DNA of 64,000 nucleotides, taken from contig JALMQS010000085.1 in the NCBI GenBank assembly GCA_024734495.1, forward strand, positions 13,492,048-13,556,047. The letters run 5' to 3'. The notes beneath the pieces are model-generated. The model worked only from the letters and a program-made list of their open reading frames with translations. It did not search any database and was not told the origin of the DNA. Of this stretch, positions 53,783 to 64,000 are shown one piece after another (the first letter of the stretch is position 1; each line of letters begins with the position of its first letter). The position numbers and the translations under genes were made by a program. The stretch comes from Forficula auricularia (lineage: Eukaryota; Arthropoda; Insecta; Dermaptera; Forficulidae).

Positions 53783-53934
53783 TAATTTCAGTTAATCAAC
53801 ACTATTTATTTAATAGATTTACTAGACTCAAAGAAACATGCAACATTTTACAATATATGATGAGTACTACTTCCGGTAGGGACCGAAACTGTCTAGTAAA
53901 TCTATTAAATAAATTAAGTTAATTAACTGAAATT
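53783..53934. repeat. Palindrome with TGATGAG...CGAAAC in its centre
   Basis: Arms AATTTCAGTTAATCAAC...TTTACTAG and inverse (about 42 bp). The centre (53861-53892) reads TGATGAGTACTACTTCCGGT then AGGGACCGAAACTGTC, a hammerhead-like core without the extra base but with C3 changed to A and a bulged helix II. Confidence 0.5.
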
Positions 53935-53944
53935 TCACCATTAC

Positions 53945-55025
53945 TTAATTTTGTTCCAGTTTCACTAGCGACTCAAGTGGATGTTTTCGCCAATTAGCAA
54001 GCCCATTCATGACGGACTCTGAAGCTAGTAAAATTGAAGATTAATATTATTAATTATTGTTTAGTCCCATGTTAAAAATAACCAAACAAAATTATATGAG
54101 ATCGATAGCTTTGAATAATTTTAAGATGAATTAAACAGGCAAAACTACACAAATACATTTTTTAACCATACAGTATTCAAAAGCGCAGAACTACTGAGAA
54201 GGGGGATAAGGAGCTATATGTAAGCTATAAATTTAGATTATAATAATCATGATTTTAAATAAATTAAACCGGAAAGAAACACTAAAAGAAGTATTTAAAT
54301 TTTAATAATTAAAGATAATCATCGCAGGGGCAATATATTATTTAAGAAAAGATTGTTTTAAAATTATCTGTGAAATGAGATTAGATATAATTTAAAAAGA
54401 AAGGTGCAATAGAGTTAGACGTTGAACCAAATTTTAATTAACAAGAAATAAATGAGTTTAGATAAATGTTAAGACTAGTGGAATATTTTATATATTAAGC
54501 CACAAAAAATCCTAAACTAAACAAGATACAAACTAAAATTTACAAGTTATATCCATTTATTTTGACTGAAATCAAAATTGTATTAAAATTTTTAGGGAGG
54601 GTCAAACTATTTGAGAGACAAAAATAAAAAATATTTTTTAATATGAAGTATGAGATATTCCTGTAAAGATGTATTTAAGTAGAATTAAACTTAATTTTTT
54701 TGAATTTATTTCAATTTAAAATGACAGTGTGAAACAGCTTCAAAGTGGTCATTTTTAGGAAATTTTTGTAGATGTCAGATTTTAAAAATTGCTTAACTTG
54801 AAATTAAAATTAATATTAAAAAAAATAGACAAATTCACTCATTCTCTTCTTATCAACGACAAAAAACAATTAAGAGGCTAAATCATTGAGATTTGCTTGC
54901 TTCCGGAAGCGTACCAAACTTTTCACTTTTCATCCAAATTTAATTTTATGATTTTTAATTAATGTAGCGTAGCCAAATGTCATGTAGTGTCTAATAAACA
55001 CCTCAGAATATTTGAAAAAGGAATT
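53945..55025. other. No gene recognised
   Basis: AT-rich; nothing supported. Confidence 0.4.
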
Positions 55026-55029
55026 GAAT

Positions 55030-55345
55030 TTTATTTTGTTTGTTAAGAAAATTTCCCATTTATTATCCGCTGGTGGGGATGTCGGTGGGCTTTTTTGCCC
55101 CTTGTCGGATCCCTTTTTCAGTTGGGGCACGAGTCCTGAATCTGAGAAGCCGACACATAAGCAGCTCGCCCTCTCCCTATGAACATCTATCCCCAAGGAA
55201 GACAGGCGGGAAAAAGTTGCAATCTGAACCTCAGCAAAATGTAATGGAGATCCTTGGCTGGAGCTCAATGCAAAAACAAACGTAGTAGAGGAGGACTAGT
55301 GCCCAGGGAATCGAACAAGGGCTGCAGGTTGGGTTGGGGTTGAAA
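55030..55345. other. GC-richer patch with overlapping frames
   Basis: A plus frame of 81 codons (55040-55285) and a minus frame of 112 codons (55268-54930) overlap. Neither resembles a known protein; the minus frame runs into AT-rich DNA, which argues against it. Function unknown. Confidence 0.25.
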
Positions 55346-55349
55346 ATCT

Positions 55350-56610
55350 AAGGGGAAGAAACAACTTGCTTGATAAACACTGGTAAACTTTTCTAATTAA
55401 TATGTTCAAACAGGGAAAAAGAAATGGAAGGGTGACTGGATTTTTACAAAAGAAACAAGTCAGAAAAAGGACCTACTATTCTTTTAATATAATAAATACT
55501 TACTCATTAATTTGATATGTCAAAGGCTGTTCTTAAAAATCAAATGATACAAACAATTTTATGTTACTATTCTGAAGTTGCAAATAAAAATTGTGTTTAT
55601 ATTCGGTCAGTATGTACAAATGAAGAGAGAAGATTCGTTATTTTTTTATACATATATCCATTCATGGTCAGGGACGCGCTAAGTCTTTTTTGCGCCGTCG
55701 TGCGAAATACTGATTGGTTCGTTTATATTCACTGAGCCCAAATTACTGAGGCCACAACATTTTTTCACGTTTCAAGGTTTTTTACCAAAAGAACTAATAG
55801 GACGAATAATAAATAGTTTCAGCCGTTTTTGAGATATTTCAAAAATACAAAGCAAAAAAAAACTTTAATGCTTAATTACAACATTTCATCATGCCTCATA
55901 TATTATGTAGTAATGTAACAAGAGTGAATTTAAAAGAGGTTCGAAATCTGAATCTTTTAAAATAATAGAGGCTTGTATAGGTGAATTCAAATTTTATTAA
56001 TTTTAAAAATAAAGTTCCTTATTTCTTTTAGTTTAAAATTATTATGATTCTTAAGAAAAATTATATTGAATTTTTTTTCCATCTCGTCTTTCACTAAAAA
56101 TGAATTGGTTGTAAAAAACAATGATCTCCGGACATTAATATTGTAATACTGCGGACGATTTCTACAGTCAAACTGAGCGTCGCGCAGGCTTGTAGCGATC
56201 AGAGAGTGGGGGAAGAATCACCAGACACAATCATGTTCAAACCTGTCGCGGCAGGCTCACTGTTTGCCAGTAGCATCACTCTAGTCATTTAATAACTACA
56301 CCTCGTATAATGGGAGCCTTTGCAATATAGACGACAACCAAAATGACACATCAGGTAAGGGTATGACTACCTTGCAAAAAAGGAGCATGCCATTTTTCCC
56401 ATTTTTACTTTATCCAATTCCAATTCGAAACAGATAAAGATTGGATTGGTCTCGCGCCAAGTGCGACTTCAAAGGATCCTTAGGTAAAGACTACGAAAGA
56501 GGTGGTCTCAATCAATTATTTAGGTTGGATTTAAGCACGTGACGGTATTGACTGTTTTTAGCGACCATAATCTGTCTAACTATTCCGTTAATAACGACAA
56601 GTTTGATAAA
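55350..56610. other. No gene recognised
   Basis: AT-rich apart from a more complex patch at 56150-56290 (GAGCGTCGCGCAGGC). No coding or RNA gene recognised. Confidence 0.4.
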
Positions 56611-56619
56611 TTACATTGT

Positions 56620-56668
56620 CTCCTTCAATATATAAAAATTCTGCTACTCTCGGCAAAAAACTTTCAAT
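56620..56668 (+). mobile_element. Family B, truncated copy 3, 9-bp TSD
   Basis: 49 bp (CTCCTTCAATATATAAAAAT, TCTGCTACTCTCGGC, AAAAAACTTTCAAT) between TTACATTGT duplications (56611-56619 and 56669-56677). Only the right end of the family is present, which shows that this end is the fixed (3') end. Confidence 0.8.
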
Positions 56669-57402
56669 TTACATTGTATTTGTTTACTTTGTGGATATAA
56701 TTTAATGTCTTGGGATTTTTTTCTATTCTAGTTACTCTCGTGTCAATCAATTAGCAGTTATGACGTTGTCTAAGTCACGAAACTTTTTCTCGACAGATGA
56801 GGAAAGTGCTATAATTCATCGTTTGGAGACTGGAGGAATCTAATGATGACCTATTGCAAAAAAGTTTACTGTTCTCACATTTGACAATATCTAAAGTTAA
56901 AATAAATAAAAACAAGATCAAGAATTGTTTGAACTCAAACATTTTGAAGACAAAAATAAGAAAAAAAGCTGATTTTCTTCGCCGATAAAACAACGTTTTT
57001 ACTAGGGATTTATCCATAGTTTCTCACTTTCTCATTTGTAATATTAGTTAGGATTATATTTGATATGATTAGGGCAAGTACATTGAAGTTTTTTTAGTTT
57101 TGTATTTAAAAACAAATATTTTTAGATTTATTTTTACTTCAAATATTGTTTCCTTTATGTACCTACCATTCAATACACTAATTTTACTAAGTATATGGTA
57201 ATATCAAAGCTTCTTAAATTATGCACGTACAAGTAAATATTTGGCATAAGACGACGGTTATTTCATATGCTCCTTAATGCCACCTAACAATCACGACAGA
57301 CACCCTGACGGTCGTTATAAAGGGGTTCCACCGTAACGTAAAAACTACATGTTTTACTCATACGATGTATTTTATGGAAGCCTTTATTTTTAACAATAAT
57401 CA

Positions 57403-58045
57403 TAATTTTATAGTAAATAAATTTTTGGACCACTCTGAATAATCATTCATTTTATAGTAAACTAGCTGACGTTCGGCCTTCGGCCCGGTGTCACCAGCCC
57501 TGGCGGGGAGCGTCTCGTTTTATAGTTAAAATTTATATAGATAAGTTTCGAGGTCGCAAACTTAGATTTGGCATACCCACACCATACCAATGAATTATAT
57601 ATTACTTGTCAATATTGTTCCCTTAACCAAAAATAATATTGACAGTTGCAAGATTTCCAAAAAGCTATTATCGGCCATCTTGTTTGTTTGCTTTTACTCC
57701 CCAGAGAGGCGCTGGCGTTGTTTCCTCGAAAAAATATTTTTTACATGGCACAGGTGTGATATCTATAAAAACACTATATATAAAAACACTCGTGTATTTG
57801 AATGGAATGCTGTGTGAAGATTTCAAAGAAATCGGTGAAGAACTTTCGGAGATCCTTCAACGTATCACTTTAGCGTAACAGTACATTTTTATTTATATAG
57901 ATAAATTTTTCACCACCCTGAATAATCATAATTTTATTGTAAATAAATTTTTGGACCATCCTGTTTAATTATAATTTTATTGCAAATCAATTTTTGACTA
58001 CCCTATATATTGTATAATCATAATTTTTTAGTAAATACATTTTAA
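57403..58045. repeat. Tandem repeat, about 43-bp unit, split by an insertion
   Basis: Units of the form AATAATCATAATTTTAT-GTAAATAAATTTTTGGACCACCCTG; about two before 57465 and four after 57893. The CTAGCTG element 57465-57893 interrupts it. 56680-57400 before it is unassigned. Confidence 0.75.
57465..57893 (+). mobile_element. CTAGCTG-type interspersed repeat, copy 2
   Basis: Begins ACTAGCTGACGTTCGGCCTT and ends TTTTTATTTATATAGATA; inserted in the tandem repeat. Two overlapping frames (75 and 79 codons) exist; the second ends EDFKEIGEELSEILQRITLA, which could be a decayed element protein tail. Related to 14735-15125 by both ends. Confidence 0.55.
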
Positions 58046-58457
58046 AAGCGGTGTATAATGTTCGTTTTAATGTTATTAATTATACAAGAAGAGGAAAAGA
58101 AAGTATATTTTAGGAAAATAGATAAAGTAACAATATGAATATTTATTTACCTTTAATTGACGAGAAGACGTTATCTCTTTGCCTGCCTGGCATTAACTGA
58201 GCTGAGAATGAAAGAGCCCAGCCAGCTATTTGATAACAATTCGACCAGTAAGGAATTATCTTGAATTTCGATAAAGAGGTTTTCTAATGAATTTGCAAAT
58301 AAACATTTCTATTCAATCTTTTATTAACAAAATGAAATAACTATACACAGGAAGATGGACCAAATCAGTATTAGTATTTTTTCTATGGGGATAGTTCCCG
58401 AAATTTATTTCTCAAAAAACAATAAAGAAATTTAAATATCCACGATAACTCAAGAAC

Positions 58458-58865
58458 GGAAAAATCGTAGACAGTTCATTCTCGTGCTAAAATTTTTCCA
58501 TTTCCCAAGAGCTGCTAAGATTTTTGAAGCTCTTTTTTTTATTCAAAAGTGCAAACATCTTTTTATTTTTAATTTGATGTATTGAAAACACATGTTTCGT
58601 TCTTATACCCAGTTAAATATTTTTAATCAAAATGTACTAATCAGATAATATTTGAGAAAATCGTAGAAAGTTCATTCTCGAGATAAAGTTTTTCTATTTC
58701 CTAATCAAAGAGCTGATAAGATTTTGGGTTTGCAAGCTCCAGTTTTTTTTGTTCAAACATTTAGAAAATTTTATTTTTATTTTTATTTTTAGTTGATGTA
58801 TTAATAAACAAATGTTTTATTCTTATAGTTCTATTTTTTTAAATCAAAATGCGGTAATCAGACCA
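58458..58865. repeat. Tandem duplication, about 200-bp unit
   Basis: AAAATCGTAGACAGTTCATTC at 58460 recurs as AAAATCGTAGAAAGTTCATT at 58658; both continue through AAGAGCTG-TAAGATTTT and GATGTATT--AAACA-ATGTTT. Diverged, so old. 58870-59650 beyond it has nothing recognised. Confidence 0.65.
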
Positions 58866-59654
58866 CCTCAGATTACAGAATCTACTTTAGAAGGGAAACC
58901 ACAAATTTCACGACATCTTCACGGGTCTTAGAGAAATAAAACAAAAATTTATTTAACGAGATATCAAATAATTGTGCTTTAATTTGGTACACGTAATGCT
59001 CGCATTTGTAAAGTAGAAAATTTATGTGAAGTTTTAACTTTTTATCTCAAATCGATAGCTGAAAAATTTGGAGAAAGCTTTCACTTCTTCAAATTTTTGA
59101 ATTTATTTTAAAGTACTTTTATTCTAAGATTCATTGAATTATGGAAATTAATTTGCTGTCAATTTAGGTATACATATAATTGAAGTTTGATTTTTGATGA
59201 TTTAATCACTACTACATTTACTTCAACCCTTTGTTTTAGTTAAAGTTTTAGATTTGAAAATTTAAAAAAAAATGAATCTAGCTCAGATATAAATCTATAT
59301 ATGTTAAACTTATTCTGAAGAAATATAGTCAGAGGGTTGTCTCTAGGCCTTGCACCATTCCACAAGAATGCAAGCACCACATTTATAATTATAGTTTGAA
59401 GTTTAAAGCAAAAAAATGGGACGCCAGGGGCATAGATCATATTTAAGGGTAATGCTGTTGACCTTTAGACCCAGCACCTGCTTTATGGTGCATTTACATA
59501 CCCCAGAGTCAAATTTCCAAATGGACCGAACGATCATCCATGAATCCAGACTAACTCTAATGAGAAGATATTCGACATAAATGAACTAGTTTGTCCCAAA
59601 TTTAAAAAAATCATCATTAACATTTCACTCTAGAAGACCAAATCGTTTTATTTA

Positions 59655-59797
59655 TTTTTGATAAAGTAAAGAAAATTTTTCAGGCATAATTTTATTTTAT
59701 TTTTAACTTAGGTAATCTGTAGATACATCTTGTCTTTTATTTTTTTGAAACCTACCTAGTATTTTAAATTTTTTAAATTTTCTTTACTTTATTATTT
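59655..59797. mobile_element. Palindromic retroelement arm
   Basis: GATAAAGTAAAGAAAATTTT (59660) is inverted at 59777-59797, and CTTGTCTTTTATTTTTTTGA then AACCTACCTAG matches the right arm of 3300-3525. It abuts family F at 59803, as in the composite at 42622-44378. Confidence 0.5.
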
Positions 59798-59802
59798 ATA
59801 AA

Positions 59803-61258
59803 AAAAATAAAACCGACTTCAAAAATGCACAAATAAAATAATAATAACTTAAAATCAAATAAAATACACTAAAAGGTATAAAATAATTATTTATTTAGTA
59901 CAATTAAACGACGAAATATTAACATGAAATTAAGTTTTGAAGTCGGTGCCAAACATATACATTTTATGCATCGCACTCGACGGATCATACTTAGTACGTT
60001 TGGCTTATATAGTTTGTTTGGCACCGGCTTCAAAAAGTAATTTCATGTTAATATTTCGTCGTTTAATTGTAACTAAATAAGATAATTATTTTATACCTTT
60101 TAGTGTATTTTATTTGATTTTAAGTTATTATTATTTTATTTGTTACATTTAATTTTTTTGAAGTAGGCTTTATTTTTTTTATTAAAAATTATTTTTATTT
60201 TTCTCTTTTTAGTGATGTTTTTAATAGTGACTTAATATAATACCTTGCATGCATCTCGTAAGAGAAAGCGTCGGGCAAATGAATCAGAAAATGATAATAA
60301 AATTCAATTCATAAATAGAAAAATTCTCTCGAAACGTTTGCGGGTTTTAAATGAATGTTTTAAGATTTTTTTATTAAAGATTTTATTTATTATAATTTCG
60401 ATTATTTGGTCATAAGAATTGGAGATTTACGTTATTTCGTCATTGATCATATCTTCAGAACTTGAGCAAATTAATATGGCACCACCCTAAAGGTACCCTC
60501 TTTCCAATAAAAAAAGAATCATTAAAATCGGTTCATCATAAACAAAGAAGTTATGCCTGAACATACTTATCAAAAATGGTCCAATACCAATGAAAAAACG
60601 CGACCAACCGGAAGCTAGACTGAAACTCCAATGCAAAAAAAAATTGTTCAATTTAGCTTCCGATTGAGTCGCGTCTTTTTTTTCATTGGTATTGGACCTT
60701 TTTTGATAAGTATGTTCAGGCATAACTTCTTTGTTTATGATGAACCGATTTTAATGATTCTTAATTTTATTGGATAGAGGGTACCTTAGGGGTGGTACCA
60801 TATTAATTTGGTCAAGTTCTGAAGATATGATCAATGACGAAATAACGAAAATCTCCAATTCTTATGACCAAATAATCAAAATTATAATAAATAAAATCTT
60901 TATAAAAAAAATCTTAAAACATTCATTTAAAACCCGCAAACGTTTCCAGAGAATTTCTGTATTTATGAATTGATTTTATTATCATTTTCTGATTAATTCG
61001 CCCGACGCTTTCTCTTAACATATACATTTTATGGATCGTACTCGACGGATCTTACTTAGTGCGTTTGGCGGGTATACTCGCTTATAGGTATAATTTGTTT
61101 GGCACCGACTTCAAAAAGTAATTTCATGTTAATATTTCGTCGTTTAGTTGTAACTAAATTAGATATTTATTTTATACCTTTTAGTGTATTTTATTTTATT
61201 TTTAAGTTATTATTATTTTATTTGTTGCATTTAATTTTTTTGAAGTCGGTTTTATTTT
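59803..61258. mobile_element. Family F (ACCGACTTC), head-to-head double copy
   Basis: One copy in inverse (59803-60600) and one direct (60640-61258) meet at a short palindromic junction (AAAAACGCGACCAACCGG / inverse, 60590-60690). Both keep the basic peptide region: plus near 60262 (SRKRKRRANESENDNKIQFI), minus near 61015 (decayed). Outer ends are ACCGACTTCAAAAA and TTTTTTTGAAGTCGGTT. Confidence 0.75.
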
Positions 61259-61264
61259 TTTTTT

Positions 61265-62125
61265 CTATTAGAGTTGTTTACAAATCCTTTCTTGAGAAGT
61301 ATGTCAATAGACTGAGGATATTAATTATGAAATTAAATTTTAAAAATTTTAATGATTTCTGCTATAATTGGGCTCACACAAAATTTAAAGAATAGTTTCA
61401 CATTAAATCGATGGATTTTTAGATATTACGTCATTAATAAGTACTCTTGCAGGTTTAAGGTGCCGATGCCGGTGGGATCCGAGTATTGAATTCAGTACAT
61501 TTTCATTTTTTTTTATGAAAGATTGGAATTATTATAAATAATTTGTTTTTATTTGTGAGTTTGAACTCCGATAGAATGTATGTTTGCGTGTGTAACAACA
61601 TAATATATCATAATTAGCATTATCTGAGCATTAGACTGTGAAAGACTCTGCGCCTAGAAGTTAGATTACCCTCTTGACATCCTAACAAAAATTCATTAAT
61701 CTTACTGAAAATTAAAATGAATTATTTATAAGATGAAATGTGTAAAAATTTAATATAAGGAACTGTACTAAAAACAAAATCATCACCTGAAATCAATAAT
61801 AATTAAGATAATATACTCACGTTAATTTTATCATCACTCTTGAAGTTAAGGTACCAAAGACAAAAAAGATAATACTCGGATAAGGCAAAAAAGTTAATAT
61901 ATAACCAATTAATCTTCTAATAAATAGTTAGAAGCGTATCCAGAATTTTTTCGGGGGGGGGGCAAAACCAGATTTTTTAATTTATTGAAGATATAAGTAT
62001 TTAATATTTAAATATTAGGATATAAACTAAAATTAGATAAAATGTTAACAGATTTAATATATAGATAGTATAGAGATAGTATTTATAGTAGTATTTAGTA
62101 TTTATTTAGTAGATTTTTTTCTCGG
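61265..62125. other. No gene recognised
   Basis: AT-rich with a G-run at 61951-61961; nothing supported. Confidence 0.4.
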
Positions 62126-62129
62126 AGAC

Positions 62130-62585
62130 GGGCTGATATATAGGTATATCCAAGGATGCTGTGGATGCGGCGAATCCCTTAAAATGTCAAACATTTAGAG
62201 TATTTTCATAAATATATAATATCGACTTTAAAATTTCAACAGGATCTTAAAATTTTAAAACTAATATCCGTTATTTCAAATATTTCAATAAAAAACATTT
62301 TTGGTTTTGAAAAGTATTATACACATATATTGGTTCTAGAAATGAAATAAAATTGCCGCATAGTTTCAATGGGCAATTAAAATGAATGATATTTCCCGAA
62401 AGGGTGGTAATAGAAGGTTTGAAGTCCCTGCCTGGTAGATATATCTTCCAGTTCAAGCATGTCAAAGACAAGACCAGACGAGTTTTAGTTGAATAAAATT
62501 GTTCTCACTGAGGAACTATTAAAAGAGTAATAATACAAAAAAGGAATAAATAAAGATGATTCGAGAATCTTTAGACTAAGCCCAC
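62130..62585 (-). mobile_element. Repeat family A, copy 3 (inverted)
   Basis: Reverse complement of the repeat at 330-678 over its length, uninterrupted here, from GGATGCTGTGGATGCGGCG (terminal side) to GATTCGAGAATCTTTAGAC. A 66-codon minus frame lies inside but is not conserved in copy 1. Confidence 0.55.
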
Positions 62586-62999
62586 CCGCTCTCACTATTT
62601 ATCTTGCATATAATCAAAATCAAAAGGGAACAAACAAGAAACTTGGTAAAATTAGTACCTTTTTAGATTTTTTTATTTATTTGTTTGGTGGACCGCTCTT
62701 TAAGTCGGTAAATGGTTGATTAATTTTTTCAGTATAAATTGAGAAGGATGTATCATAAATCCATTCAAAAAAATCCTATTAGAATAACTTGTTTGTGGTT
62801 ACTTTGTATTTATTGTTTTTTAATAAAATGCGCTTTTTTTTAGAATCAAATATAAAATTCAAATCTAAAAACGAAAGGTTATATTTTAGATATGCCGGAA
62901 ATTCTATTTTCGAAAATTCCAATTGAAATAACGGCACACAACTAATTATTTTTATTTGGGGAGGGGGGCGGTTTCGCAATGTCGACCAAATCTCTGCTC

Positions 63000-63760
63000 T
63001 GGAGGCCGGTTATATTGGTTTTCGGGAGGGAGATGGTAGAGCGAAAAATTAGGGACAAAAGCCCTTTGGAAACGGTAACTAACTTGCTGAAAGCAAGTTA
63101 ACATCAACTGGATATCCCACTAAGGCCAGGCGCAGACGCTTTGGAGGCATCATGTCCTTATTTGTTATTAGCCGACTGAAGGCTTGTCAACCGAGGCCTA
63201 CGATTGTTATGACGCGTTGAAGCTTTTTAACTTATAGGGGAATAAGCGTGGGACCAGATCTCACCAAATGATGGAAAACCAATCCCGCCGGCCATTCCTA
63301 TCTAGGCACTTGAACCAGGTGTGTATTTTATCTGGACTATATACGGGCATCTGTCAAGATTTATTCCGACTAATTTTGTAAATATGCCAGTTGGAATCGA
63401 ATAGAAAAATACGTGATAAAAACGAGCGGCCATTAACTGTTTTTCTTGTTAAGGAGTAAATTAATTATTCCTCGAGCACTGCAATAAAACTTGTCGGTAT
63501 TAATCGATCAGCTAATCTCGCTGGATCTCTACAGTTTGCACATGTCCGACATGGCAATTTATGACACATGACTGTCACGCGGCCCCATTTCCATATTTGC
63601 CCAATAACTCAGGATGCAAGTCGAACAGAAGATGGCGGGGCTAAACAAGGGTCGCCAGGCTTAATTCAAAGAAAATCATGCCTCTTTTTATTGAATGCCT
63701 AATGGACTTCAATTCTTTTCGCATGCCCTAGGTCATTTAAGAGAACAACTTCTCGGAAGA
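63000..63760. other. Sequence-complex, non-coding stretch
   Basis: Balanced composition, no repeats, no frame longer than about 50 codons. Includes TTTATGACACATGACTGTCA, CGCGGCCCCATTTCCATAT and GATCAGCTAATCTCGCTGG. The contrast with the repeat-rich remainder suggests a conserved regulatory region or the flank of a host gene just outside the window; this is inference. Confidence 0.3.
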
Positions 63761-63894
63761 ATGAAACATTTAAGCAGGACATTAGAAGACATTATAAAAA
63801 TAGCTTAGTATTTATTTTCTATTAAAGAAAGTCAACATTGCATTCGATGATCTTAAAAATTTTTATTAGAAACCTCATTGCTTTAATACAGGAC

Positions 63895-63896
63895 TC

Positions 63897-63926
<30 letters not shown>
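63895..63926. repeat. GA dinucleotide microsatellite
   Basis: GAGAAAGAGAGAGAGAGAG run, about 30 bp. Confidence 0.9.
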
Positions 63927-63927
<1 letters not shown>

Positions 63928-64000
63928 TTTTTATCTAAGACTAACTGCTTGTTAGTTAAGTTAAAATACTTTGTCTCTTTTTTTTTACTGGAATAAAAAG

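Noticed and set aside
27007..57330. Single pogo-type element spanning both GGAACC-type ends
   Set aside because: The two tips are 30 kb apart, match weakly and enclose many unrelated elements.

Overview
This 64-kb window is AT-rich, intron- and repeat-dominated eukaryotic DNA. I see no complete host protein-coding gene. A U6 snRNA copy fused to an arthropod-like 28S rRNA fragment, arthropod-type Tc1/mariner, mariner and hAT transposases, tRNA-derived SINEs and a Cullin-2-like retrocopy all fit an arthropod nuclear genome (insect or crustacean; I cannot place it further). Almost everything recognisable is a transposable element or its debris, and many pieces are palindromic (snapback) copies.

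Layout. 1-1.7 kb: hAT termini and a repeat split by a 5'-truncated LINE. 2.5-10.7 kb: foldback retroelements, two LINE fragments, Penelope-like fragments and tandem duplications. 11.36-12.27 kb: a DD41D Tc1/mariner element with 161-bp inverted arms. 14.7-16.3 kb: a third-party 3'-end (CTAGCTG) repeat, then a composite transposon holding a U6-28S chimera in one arm and a SINE in the other. 17-21 kb: small MITE, an unidentified broken ORF, tandem duplications. 23.0-23.8 kb: Cullin-2-like processed pseudogene. 24.2-25.9 kb: Tc1 (DD34E) snapback element with a hAT MITE inserted in it. 25.9-32.3 kb: LINE 3' end, head-to-head SINEs, second hAT MITE. 36-38 kb: hammerhead-like motif, a LINE insertion with an unusually long (about 155 bp) target duplication, an inserted MITE. 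39-45.2 kb: four palindromic retro-insertions with 12-13 bp target duplications (two nested), a mariner fragment, a Tc1/mariner-type MITE. 45.6-46.7 kb: a hAT deletion derivative with perfect 8-bp target duplication. 47.4-61.3 kb: repeated 'ACCGACTTC' foldbacks, tandem repeats, large palindromes. 62-64 kb: an inverted copy of the repeat seen at the left end, then a sequence-complex non-coding stretch.

Two themes stand out. First, a hammerhead-ribozyme-like core (CUGANGA - helix II - GAAA) recurs at about a dozen loci, mostly inside palindromic insertions flanked by 12-13 bp target duplications; at two sites (36065-36113 minus, 41396-41436 plus) helices I, II and III and a NUH cleavage site can all be drawn by hand. 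This points to Penelope-like or retrozyme-like retroelements. Second, three unrelated Tc1/mariner elements (11.4, 15.3 and 24.2 kb) share one architecture: the 3' end including the transposase C-terminal codons is duplicated in inverted orientation and replaces the 5' end and N-terminus, which suggests a recurrent way of making snapback derivatives.
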